Part shown: positions 55,749 through 63,006 of the stretch, one piece after another
How positions within the stretch are numbered: the first letter of the stretch is position 1
How the letters are laid out: every line of letters begins with the position of its first letter
NCBI GenBank assembly: GCA_963822615.1
Contig: CAWGIM010000026.1
Location: forward strand, 242,044-306,043
Direction of reading: 5' to 3'
Origin: Trebonia sp963822615
Lineage (GTDB): Bacteria > Actinomycetota > Actinomycetes > Streptosporangiales > Streptosporangiaceae
Length of the DNA stretch: 64,000 bases
Notes under the pieces: generated by a model
What the model was told of the DNA's origin: nothing
The model's input: the letters and a program-made list of their open reading frames with translations, nothing else
Databases searched by the model: none
Program-made: the position numbers and the translations under genes

Positions 55749-56249
55749 ATGGCGCGGGATACCACGATAAGCCCGCCGGCGGCCGAGGTGAGCGGGATGC
55801 AGGCAGATTCCGGCGTGATCGACGTTACGCGGCTGCGGGTCGCCCTCGCCCGCCTGTCGCGGCGACTGCGCAGGCACGGCGCGGCCGGCCTGACGCCGTC
55901 CCAGCTAGCCGCGCTGGCCACGGTGGAGCGCGCGGGGCCGCTGCGGCTGGGCGACCTGGCCGCGGCCGAGGGCATCGCCCCGTCCACGCTGACCCGGATC
56001 GTGTCGGTACTCGAGGAAGCGGGCTACGTGCGGCGGGACGCCGACCCGAAGGACGCCCGGGCCTCCACCCTGGCGGTCACCCCGCACGGCCGGGACACCC
56101 TGGAGCGGCTGCGCGAGGACAGCGCGGCGATGCTGACCGAGTGGCTGCTGCTGCTGACCCCGGGGCAGCGCGACGCCCTGGCGATCGCGCTGCCCGCGCT
56201 CGAGGCGCTGTCCGAGCCTGACCTGCACGCGCCGCGGCCGGTCAGGTAG
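55749..56249 (+). CDS. MarR-family transcriptional regulator
   Basis: The 166-residue protein has the MarR winged helix (AALATVERAGPLRLGDLAAAEGIAPSTLTRIVSVLEEAGYV, wing with ADPKDARASTLAVT). ATG 55749 is 6 nt from TACTCT. It is divergent from the malic-enzyme operon (131 bp between starts) and may control it. Convergent with the thioredoxin-like gene; a GCCGCCC/GGGCGGC dyad (56249-56263) lies between the stops. Confidence 0.9.
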   Translation: MARDTTISPPAAEVSGMQADSGVIDVTRLRVALARLSRRLRRHGAAGLTPSQLAALATVERAGPLRLGDLAAAEGIAPSTLTRIVSVLEEAGYVRRDADPKDARASTLAVTPHGRDTLERLREDSAAMLTEWLLLLTPGQRDALAIALPALEALSEPDLHAPRPVR

Positions 56250-56273
56250 CCGCCCCGGGCGGCCGGGGCCCGG

Positions 56274-57248
56274 TCAGAACAGCAGCAGGGTGAGCTGGGT
56301 CCTGGCCTTCTTGAGCCGCTCGTCGTCCGGCGGTACCACCTCGAACAGGTCGAGCAGGTGCAGCCGGGCGGTGTTCCGCTCGGCGCCGGAGGTGCGCTTG
56401 ATCAGCGCCAGGATCCGGTCGAACGCCTTACCCGCGTCACCGCTGGCCATCTCGAAGTCGGCCGCGAGGAGCTGGGCGTCTACGTCCTCCGGGTGCGCGG
56501 CCGCCTCCCTGGACACCGTGGCGGGGTCGGCCGATGACACCCGGCGCAGCACGTTGACCTGGGCCAGCCAGCTCTTGGCGAGGCCGTCCGCGGGCGCGTC
56601 GGCCAGCGCCTTCTCCAGCGCCCGGGCGGCGCTGTCGAGGTCGCCGCTCTCCATCGCGTCCCGGGCGGCCGACAGGGCCGGCGGCAGGTCGTCGGCCGCG
56701 TCGCCGTCCTGCGCCGCCGGGTCGGCGCCGACGGCGCCTGGTGCCTGCTGCACGCCGAGCTGGTCGGCCACCGCCATGATCTGCGACAGCCACTGCTTGA
56801 CCTGGGCCTCCGGCATCGCGCCCATGAACGCGTCCACCATCTGGCCGCCGACGACCGCCACCACCATCGGGATGGACTGCGCCTGGAAAGCCTGGGCCAG
56901 CCGCGGGTTGGCGTCGACGTCCACCTTGGCCAGCACCCACGCGCCCGCGGCCTCGTTGGCCAGCTTCTCGAGCACCGGGCTGAGCTGCTTACAGGGACCG
57001 CACCATTCGGCCCACAGGTCAACGATTACCGGCGTGGTCCTGGAGCGGAGCGCGACGTCGTTGTTGAAGGTCTCTTCGGTTACCTCGATGACGAACGGCG
57101 AGGCCGGCCCGCCGGCCGGCTGGCTGTCGCCACCGTTGGCGGCAGCCGCCTCGGCGGCCTTCGCCGCCTGCTGCCTGCGCTGGGCGGCCGCCTGTCGAGC
57201 GCCAAGGTCGACGGCACCGTACATGGAGAAGTCACGCGGCGATTGCAT
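56274..57248 (-). CDS. Thioredoxin-domain protein with TPR-like C-terminus (CnoX-like)
   Basis: From ATG 57248 the protein has 324 residues. A thioredoxin fold (51-155) carries Cys83 and Cys86 in EWCGPCK; the C-terminal half consists of helical TPR-like repeats (AARDAMESGDLDSAARALEKAL, LLAADFEMASGDAGKAF). The layout matches CnoX/YbbN holdase-chaperones, but the intact CxxC suggests redox activity as well. The longer frame (to 57368) has no credible start. An Ala/Gln-rich lead (16-40) is unstructured. Confidence 0.88.
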   Translation of the reverse strand: MQSPRDFSMYGAVDLGARQAAAQRRQQAAKAAEAAAANGGDSQPAGGPASPFVIEVTEETFNNDVALRSRTTPVIVDLWAEWCGPCKQLSPVLEKLANEAAGAWVLAKVDVDANPRLAQAFQAQSIPMVVAVVGGQMVDAFMGAMPEAQVKQWLSQIMAVADQLGVQQAPGAVGADPAAQDGDAADDLPPALSAARDAMESGDLDSAARALEKALADAPADGLAKSWLAQVNVLRRVSSADPATVSREAAAHPEDVDAQLLAADFEMASGDAGKAFDRILALIKRTSGAERNTARLHLLDLFEVVPPDDERLKKARTQLTLLLF

Positions 57249-57368
57249 ACCTATATCCTGCACCAAATATTGGCGTGATCGTGACCAGTGCCCGCCTCCC
57301 GGCCGGACCGCGTCGCCGCCTCGCCTCGTCTCGCCGCCGCCTTGATAGCCGCATGACCAGAGCGACAT

Positions 57369-57387
57369 GTAGCATTTGATGTGCTAC
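57369..57387 (+). promoter_or_regulatory. Candidate Phd/VapC operator with -10
   Basis: GTAGCA (57369-57374) and TGCTAC (57382-57387) form a dyad with a 7-nt spacer; TACGCT (57385-57390) is a -10 hexamer 6 nt before ATG 57397. Repressor binding here would block transcription, as in autoregulated antitoxin operons. Confidence 0.6.
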
Positions 57388-57396
57388 GCTCCGCGC

Positions 57397-57849
57397 ATGG
57401 CACAGAAGGGCGACCGGCAACGGGGCAAGCCGCTCAACCCCGACCTCGGCTACGCGGGCGACCCGGTGCACCACGCGACCTCGGGGCTGCCGGCCCAGCG
57501 AATCGGCATCCGCGAGCTCAGGCAGCACGCCAGCGTCTACGTCGACCTGGTGGAACGCGGCTACACGGTGGACATCACCAACCGCGGCCGCCTGGTGGCG
57601 CAGATGATCCCGGTGCGCGACCCGGAGAGCCCGCTCGAGCGCTGGATCGCCAAGGGCGTCATCGAGCGGGCCGAGGACGAGGGCAGCGTGCTCGAGATCG
57701 ACCCCTACCCCGGCGGCGCGGCCGGCCAGTCCCCGGATGCGGCCGGCTCGGCCAGCGAGGCGCTCACCCGGCTGCGGGCGGCGGAGGCGGTCCGCGAGGG
57801 CGCCGGCGACGGTACCGGCCCGGCAGGCCGCGAGGGGGACCGCCGGTGA
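57397..57849 (+). CDS. Antitoxin, Phd/YefM family
   Basis: The 150-residue antitoxin starts at ATG 57397, 6 nt from TACGCT, so it is likely leaderless. The Phd DNA-binding domain is residues 35-70 (RIGIRELRQHASVYVDLVERG, YTVDITNRGRLVAQMIPV). The C-terminal half is Ala/Gly/Glu-rich and would bind the toxin. The stop overlaps the VapC start by 4 nt (GTGA). It should repress its own promoter through the dyad at 57369. Confidence 0.87.
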   Translation: MAQKGDRQRGKPLNPDLGYAGDPVHHATSGLPAQRIGIRELRQHASVYVDLVERGYTVDITNRGRLVAQMIPVRDPESPLERWIAKGVIERAEDEGSVLEIDPYPGGAAGQSPDAAGSASEALTRLRAAEAVREGAGDGTGPAGREGDRR

Positions 57850-58238
57850 TCTACCTGGACTCATCCGCGCTGGTCAAGCTGGCGGTGACCGAGCCCGAGT
57901 CGGCCGCGCTGACCAGCTACCTGGCCGCCCGGGCGGAGCAGGCGATGGTGTCGAGCGCGGTACACCGGGCCGAGGTGCTGCGCGCGATCTGGCGGGCCGA
58001 GCCGGGGGCACTGCCCCGCGCCCAGCGGATCATCCGCCGCATCTCACTGGTCTCGCTCAGCCACGAGCTGCTTGACAACGCGGGCACCGTCGCGCCGGCC
58101 GCCCTGCCGGTCAGCGCGGCCATCCACCTGGCCGCCGCCCTCACCATCCGCCGCGACCTGACCGCCTTCGTCTGCTACGACCGCCCGCTGGCGGCGGCGG
58201 CCGAGGCGGCGGGCCTCCCGGTCGCCGCGCCCGCCTAA
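57846..58238 (+). CDS. PIN-domain toxin (VapC family) missing one acidic residue
   Basis: The 130-residue GTG-started protein has the PIN fold of VapC ribonucleases: IYLDSSALVKL with Asp5, Glu43 (HRAEVLRA) and Asp112 (FVCYDRPLA). The third acidic residue, usually in LDAIHLA, is Ala91 (VSAAIHLA). Loss of this metal ligand should weaken or abolish RNA cleavage, so the toxin may be inactive. Coupled to the antitoxin by a 4-nt overlap. Confidence 0.87.
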   Translation: MIYLDSSALVKLAVTEPESAALTSYLAARAEQAMVSSAVHRAEVLRAIWRAEPGALPRAQRIIRRISLVSLSHELLDNAGTVAPAALPVSAAIHLAAALTIRRDLTAFVCYDRPLAAAAEAAGLPVAAPA

Positions 58239-58530
58239 GGCCACCGCGGCACCTGGGGCGGCTGGGTTCACGGGCGGCTGAATTCACGGCCGGTGGCCGG
58301 CTTAGGATGGCGCGGATTACCGCGCGGCCGACGGAAACAAATATCGAGTTGGAAACTCGTAGGTGCTATTCGGCAAAAAGTTTCCAATGTCTTTAATGAC
58401 CTCGCAAAAGGCGGCGCCTGCGCGACGAGTGTGACGTGCGGGGCCGCTTTCGGCGCCCGGAGGCGGGGTGGCGGGCGCTGGCGGCGACGCGGGGTGGGCC
58501 CGGGGCGGGCGCGGGGCGGGCGCGGCGGGG

Positions 58531-58590
58531 CGGCGGAGTCGCGGCGGGACGGCGGGGCGGCGGAGTCGCGGCGGGACGGCGGAGTCGCGG
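58531..58590 (+). repeat. Direct repeats CGGCGGAGTCGCGGCGGGAC
   Basis: Full copies begin at 58531 and 58558 (27-bp period); a third, partial copy CGGCGGAGTCGCGG begins at 58577. GC-rich, no coding signal on either strand. Confidence 0.65.
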
Positions 58591-58847
58591 CGCGGCGGGG
58601 CGGGTGCACGGCGCGGCGCGGCGGCGGAGTTTCGGGGCGGACCGGAGAAGGGCGCAACCGGCGGGGGCGGTGCGGCGTCATTAAGTCCGGTTCGGCCGTA
58701 GCGGCCGGCTGTCGCCCCGGAGGAGTGTGGAAGCCGTCGATGTACCGCACAAATACCCTCAGCGGGCCCGTGGCTGGTGACATCATGACCGTCGGCGGGG
58801 CCGGGTCAGTACTGGAAAATCCCCCGGAAACCCTGACAATTACTCTA

Positions 58848-58865
58848 GGAACCGCTGCCGGTTCC
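58848..58865 (+). promoter_or_regulatory. Dyad upstream of the ECF sigma gene
   Basis: GGAACCG (58848-58854) and CGGTTCC (58859-58865), 4-nt loop, just after the AT-rich stretch CTGACAATTACTCTAGG. Could be an operator or a 5' UTR hairpin. Confidence 0.4.
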
Positions 58866-58904
58866 CTGGAGGCACCGGCAGGCGGGCAGCGAGAAAGGGG
58901 TCCG

Positions 58905-59645
58905 GTGGGCAGCGACGCGGGCGCGGAGACCGGGCCCTACGCGGTCATCGCGGGCACCACCGGCACCGGGGCGCGGCGGGTACTGGCCGAGCAGTTGTTC
59001 GCCGCCCACTACCCCAAGCTCGCGGGCTGGGTCCGGCGACTGGTGGACGACGACGAGACCGCGCACGAGATCGCCTCGGAGGCGTTCGTCCGGCTGCTGT
59101 CCAAGTGGACCACCCCCGACAAGCTGGACCGCCCGCAGAGCTACCTCTACATGATCGCCACCAACCTGGTCCGCGACCACTGGCGCAAGCTGGAGCGGGA
59201 GCGCCGCGCGCTCAGCAAGGCGGTCGCCGGCGCCGACCCGGAGCCGTACGCCGACCCGTCGCAGGACGTGGACATCCGCGCGCTGCTGGCCGCGCTGCCG
59301 TCCCGGCTGCGCGAGCCGTTCCTGCTGCACTACTACGCCGGGTTCGGCATCAAGGAGATCTCGGCGCAGCTGAAGAGGCCGGAAGGGACGATCAAGGCCG
59401 ACCTGTACCACGCCCGGGCCCGGCTCAAGGAGGCGCTGGCCGAGCGCACCGGGCCGCGGCCGGTGCTGGCCCCCGACAGTGCCGGGCCGCGGCCGGGGCT
59501 GGCGCCCGACAGTGCCGGGCCGCGGCCGGTGCTGGCGCCCGACCTGGGCGCGACCGCTGCCAGCGGAGACGGGAGCGCGGACGGAACGAGCGGTAACGGG
59601 CGCGGCGGCAAGCGCCGCGGCCGGGGGAGGGCCAATGCCGGCTGA
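58905..59645 (+). CDS. ECF-type RNA polymerase sigma factor
   Basis: GTG 58905 (AAAGGGG 4 nt upstream) gives 246 residues; ATG 58785 would add 40 residues of unstructured sequence. Region 2 is seen at AEQLFAAHYPKLAGWVRRL, then YLYMIATNLVRDHWRKLERERR, and region 4 at LREPFLLHYYAGFGIKEISAQL, then EGTIKADLYHARARL. The C-terminus carries three 11-residue repeats (GPRPVLAPDSA) and a basic Gly/Arg tail. It overlaps the membrane propeller gene by 11 nt, its presumed anti-sigma partner. Confidence 0.88.
   Translation: MGSDAGAETGPYAVIAGTTGTGARRVLAEQLFAAHYPKLAGWVRRLVDDDETAHEIASEAFVRLLSKWTTPDKLDRPQSYLYMIATNLVRDHWRKLERERRALSKAVAGADPEPYADPSQDVDIRALLAALPSRLREPFLLHYYAGFGIKEISAQLKRPEGTIKADLYHARARLKEALAERTGPRPVLAPDSAGPRPGLAPDSAGPRPVLAPDLGATAASGDGSADGTSGNGRGGKRRGRGRANAG
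59451..59545 (+). repeat. 33-bp tandem repeats in the sigma factor 3' end
   Basis: Three in-frame copies from 59451, 59484 and 59517 encode GPRPVLAPDSA, GPRPGLAPDSA and GPRPVLAPDLG. Copy number may vary among strains. Confidence 0.8.
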
Positions 59646-61047
59646 CCACGAGCCCGACCAGGTCGACCGCTGGCTGGACCAGCAGGTGCGGCCGCTGCCG
59701 CCCCCGCCCGGCACGTTCGAGCTGATCAGCAGGCGGGCCCGGCGCCGCAAGATCCGCAAGCTGGCGGTGACGGCGGTGTCCGCCGCCGCGGTCGTGGTGG
59801 CGGTGGCGGTCGGCGTGCCGCTGGGGCTGAGGCTGAACCTCACCCCGTCCACCAGCGCCGGCCTGGCGGCCGGGAGCTCGGCCGGGCCGGCCGCGACCCC
59901 GGGCGGCCCCGGGCACGGCGAGGGCACCGGCACCGCCGCGTCCGTCCCGGCCGCCGCCAGCCCGGCGGCCGGCGGCGCCGCGACCGGCGGGTACCTGCCC
60001 CCCGGCTTCCAGCCCACCTCGGTGACCTGGGACTCGCTCAGCGACGGCTGGGTACTCGGGCCCGCCGGCACCCCCGGCCAGTGCGCTAACGCCAACCCCT
60101 ACATCTGCACCTCGGTCGCCCGCACCAGCGACGGCGGCCAGACCTGGCACGGGCTGCCCGCGCCGGACGCCGGCCGCCCGGACGGAGCGGCCGGGGTCAG
60201 CGGCATCAGGTTCCTCGACGGCACGAACGGCTGGGCGTTCGGCCCCGAGCTGTGGGTGACCCACGACGCGGGCAAGACCTGGACAGCGGTCAGCACCGGC
60301 GGGCAGCGGGTCACCGACCTGGAGACGGCGGGGACGAGGGCCTACGCCCTGTTCGCCCGGTGCGGCGGCAGCAGCTCCGCCAGCTTCGCCCGCGGCTGCA
60401 CCAGCTACACGCTGATGACCGCCACGGCCGGCAGCGACCAGTGGGCCCCGGCCGGCCGCAGCACCACCGGGCTCACCGACCAGGGGGCCGCCACGTCCGG
60501 GATGATCGCGCTGTACGGCTCGACCGGCTACCTGGCCGCCCCCGACGGGACCCTCTACTCGGGACCGATCGGCGGCAGCTGGCAGAAGGCCGGGGTGCTG
60601 CCCTGCCAGCCGGGCGCCGCCCTGGCCAGCGGCCTGCCCGCCCAGGCGCAGATCGCGCTGCTCAGCCCGGCCCGGCTGGTCACCTACTGCGCTGGAGGCA
60701 CCGCCGCGGCCGGGCCGAAGGTCTACCAGTCGGCCGACTCCGGCGCGAGCTGGGCCACGGCCGGCCAGTGGCCGGCCAGTGCCGCCAGCGCCCCCGCCTC
60801 GGTCGCCGCCACCTCGGCCGGCACGCTGCTGCTGGCGGCCGGTAACGGCATCTGGCTGCTACGCGGGCAGACCTGGGAGAAGGCGGTCGTCACCGGGACA
60901 TCCGAGCCGGCCGGCGGGTTCAGCTACGTGGGGATGACCAGCCCCGCGCAGGGGGTGGCGCTGCCCGCCGACACCGGCCTGCACGCGGTCTACATGACCA
61001 CCGACGGCGGCGTCACCTGGCAGGCCCGCCCGATCAAGAGCAGCTGA
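59635..61047 (+). CDS. Membrane protein with BNR-type propeller, probable anti-sigma partner
   Basis: ATG 59635 overlaps the sigma-factor stop; 470 residues. Residues 1-40 are cytosolic (DQVDRWLDQQVRPLPPPPG, then a basic RRARRRKIRK), a membrane helix spans 42-63, and after an Ala/Gly/Thr-rich linker an external propeller follows with BNR/Asp-box motifs SDGGQTWHGL, THDAGKTWTAV, SADSGASWATA and TTDGGVTWQAR. A short cytosolic part plus an external sensor domain is typical of membrane anti-sigma factors, but there is no clear zinc-binding anti-sigma motif, so this role is inferred from position. Confidence 0.75.
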   Translation: MPADHEPDQVDRWLDQQVRPLPPPPGTFELISRRARRRKIRKLAVTAVSAAAVVVAVAVGVPLGLRLNLTPSTSAGLAAGSSAGPAATPGGPGHGEGTGTAASVPAAASPAAGGAATGGYLPPGFQPTSVTWDSLSDGWVLGPAGTPGQCANANPYICTSVARTSDGGQTWHGLPAPDAGRPDGAAGVSGIRFLDGTNGWAFGPELWVTHDAGKTWTAVSTGGQRVTDLETAGTRAYALFARCGGSSSASFARGCTSYTLMTATAGSDQWAPAGRSTTGLTDQGAATSGMIALYGSTGYLAAPDGTLYSGPIGGSWQKAGVLPCQPGAALASGLPAQAQIALLSPARLVTYCAGGTAAAGPKVYQSADSGASWATAGQWPASAASAPASVAATSAGTLLLAAGNGIWLLRGQTWEKAVVTGTSEPAGGFSYVGMTSPAQGVALPADTGLHAVYMTTDGGVTWQARPIKSS

Positions 61048-61060
61048 GCCCGGGGGCAGC

Positions 61061-62242
61061 TCAGACCTTGAACAGCAGGGCCGAGCCCTGGCCGCCGCCG
61101 CCGCACAGGGCGGCCGCGCCGCGCCCGCCGCCGCGGCGGCGCAGCTCGTAGAGCAGCGTCAGCGCGATCCGGGCGCCGGACGCGCCGAGCGGGTGGCCGA
61201 TGGCGATCGCGCCGCCGTTCACGTTCACGATCTCCGGGCTCACCCCGAGCTCACGGCTGGCGGCGATGCCGACCGCGGCGAACGCCTCGTTGATCTCGAT
61301 CAGGTCGAGGTCACCGACGCCGAGCCCGGCCTTGCCGAGCGCCTTCTTGATCGCGTTGGACGGCTGGCGGTGCAGGCTGTTGTCCGGGCCGGCCACCGTG
61401 CCGAACGGGCCGACCTCGGCCAGCACGGTGGCGCCGAGCTCGGCCGCCTTCTGCCTGCTGGTCACGATCAGCGCGGCCGCGCCGTCGGAGATCTGCGACG
61501 ACGTGCCCGCGGTGATGGTGCCGTCCGCCCCGAACGCGGGCTTCAGCCTGGCCAGCGACTCCGCGGTGGTGTCGGCCCGGATGCCCTCGTCGGCCGCGAA
61601 CACCACCGTGTCCCGCTTGCCCTTGACCTCCACCGGGACGATCTCCTCGGCCAGCAGCCCGTCCTTGGCCGCCCGGGCCGCCCGCTGCTGCGAGCGGGCG
61701 GCGAACTCGTCCTGCTCGGCCCGGCTGATGCTGAGCTTCCCGTTGTGCCGTTCGGTCGACTCGCCCATGGACAGCCCGTCGAACGCGTCGCTGAGGCCGT
61801 CCACCGCCATCGAGTCGAGCAGTTCCACCGCGCCGTACTTGTAGCCCTTGCGCGAGTTCATCAGCAGGTGCGGCGCGTTCGTCATCGACTCCATGCCGCC
61901 CGCGGCGATGACGTCGAACTCGCCCAGCCTGATCAGGTCGGCCGCCTGGGCGATCGCGTCGAGGCCGGACAGGCAGACCTTGTTGACCACGGTCGCCGGG
62001 GTGGACATGGGGATGCCCGCCTTGACCGCCGCCTGCCGGGCGGTGATCTGCCCCGCGCCCGCCTGCAGCACGTGACCCATGATCACGTACTCCACCTGGC
62101 CGGGCTCGATGCCCGCCCGCTCGATGGCGCCCTTGAGCGCGAATCCGCCGAGGTCAGTGGCGCTGAATCCGGCCAGCCCGCCGAGCAGCCGGCCGATGCC
62201 GGTCCTCGCACCGCTGATGATGACTGGGTCACGGTCGCCCAC
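61061..62242 (-). CDS. Acetyl-CoA acetyltransferase (thiolase)
   Basis: The 393-residue thiolase has nucleophile Cys90 (NKVCLSGLDAI), His in IAIGHPLGASGAR (near 350) and the second Cys in AALCGGGGQGSALL (near 380), all intact. It can make acetoacetyl-CoA or cleave 3-ketoacyl-CoA. GTG 62242 has GGAGG 5 nt upstream. It is divergent from the methylmalonyl-CoA epimerase gene, as in Streptomyces. Confidence 0.95.
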   Translation of the reverse strand: MGDRDPVIISGARTGIGRLLGGLAGFSATDLGGFALKGAIERAGIEPGQVEYVIMGHVLQAGAGQITARQAAVKAGIPMSTPATVVNKVCLSGLDAIAQAADLIRLGEFDVIAAGGMESMTNAPHLLMNSRKGYKYGAVELLDSMAVDGLSDAFDGLSMGESTERHNGKLSISRAEQDEFAARSQQRAARAAKDGLLAEEIVPVEVKGKRDTVVFAADEGIRADTTAESLARLKPAFGADGTITAGTSSQISDGAAALIVTSRQKAAELGATVLAEVGPFGTVAGPDNSLHRQPSNAIKKALGKAGLGVGDLDLIEINEAFAAVGIAASRELGVSPEIVNVNGGAIAIGHPLGASGARIALTLLYELRRRGGGRGAAALCGGGGQGSALLFKV

Positions 62243-62316
62243 TGCCGCCTCCCGGGGTTATGCGCCCTGCTGCGCTGCATTGCCTACCTGCTACGTTACC
62301 TAGCCGGCCGGGCAGA

Positions 62317-62322
62317 TACGAT
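62317..62322 (+). promoter_or_regulatory. -10 hexamer for leaderless epimerase gene
   Basis: TACGAT, 8 nt before ATG 62331. Confidence 0.45.
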
Positions 62323-62330
62323 GGCGGTCC

Positions 62331-62747
62331 ATGTTGCTGCGAATAGATCACGTCGGGATCGCCTGCCGCTCGCTGGACGCCGCCATCGAGCGCTACGTGA
62401 GCGTGTTCGGGCTGACCGTGGTGGCCCAGGAGACCAACGCCGAGCAGGGCGTGCGGGAGGCGATGCTGGCCACCGAGTCGGGCGACTCCTACGTCCAGCT
62501 ACTCGAGCCGCTCGGGCCGGATACCACCGTCGGCAAGTTCATCGAGCGGCGCGGCGAGGGCATGCACCACGTCGGCTACGCGGTAGCGGACGTGACCGCG
62601 GCGCTGGCGGAGATCGGCGGCGCGGGCGTCCGGCTGATCGACTCGCAGCCGCGGCACGGGTCAATGGGCGCCTCGATCGCCTTCCTCCATCCTGGTGACC
62701 TTGGTGGTGTTCTGACGGAGCTTGTTCAGCCGCTGCGGCAGCCCTGA
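62331..62747 (+). CDS. mce: Methylmalonyl-CoA epimerase
   Basis: The enzyme interconverts (R)- and (S)-methylmalonyl-CoA, linking propionate or odd-chain fatty acid breakdown to succinyl-CoA. The 138-residue VOC-fold protein has metal ligands His7, Gln56, His79 or His80 and Glu130 (RIDHVGI, YVQLLEP, GMHHVGY, VLTELVQ) and the length of the family. ATG 62331 is 8 nt from TACGAT. Neighbours (thiolase, FilP/Scy-like) follow a Streptomyces order. Confidence 0.94.
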   Translation: MLLRIDHVGIACRSLDAAIERYVSVFGLTVVAQETNAEQGVREAMLATESGDSYVQLLEPLGPDTTVGKFIERRGEGMHHVGYAVADVTAALAEIGGAGVRLIDSQPRHGSMGASIAFLHPGDLGGVLTELVQPLRQP

Positions 62748-62938
62748 GCATGGCGAACGTTTGCGCCCAGGTTCGCCCGCCGGGTGCATGAAACGTGACC
62801 TTCCGGGCAAGTGGACGGGACATATGGTGATCATGTGGCATCTAGAATTTCGTGGTAAGTGACACCAAGGCCACCCGCCGGGAAGAACATCGAAGCACCC
62901 GCAGAGCCTGCGGTGGCAGAGTAGATTGCCTTTCAGCG

Positions 62939-62956
62939 GTGAGATCAACATCTCAC
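62939..62956 (+). promoter_or_regulatory. Perfect dyad before the coiled-coil gene
   Basis: GTGAGAT and ATCTCAC with a CAAC loop, 51 bp before ATG 63007. Candidate operator or 5' hairpin. Confidence 0.4.
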
Positions 62957-63006
62957 GGTGCTCCGGCCCAGCCTGCCGTCCCCCGTCTAGCTTGGATTAG
63001 GCCCAT

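Larger units (their letters stand above)
58239..58904. other. 666-bp region before the sigma-factor gene
   Basis: No certain gene. An AT-richer part (58318-58420) holds dyads CGAGTT/AACTCG (58345-58359) and TTGGAAACT/AGTTTCCAA (58349-58387). It is followed by GC-rich direct repeats (58531-58590) and a promoter-like stretch before the sigma gene. The sigma frame is open further upstream to ATG 58785 and beyond, but the Gly/Arg-rich translation there is not domain-like. Confidence 0.6.
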
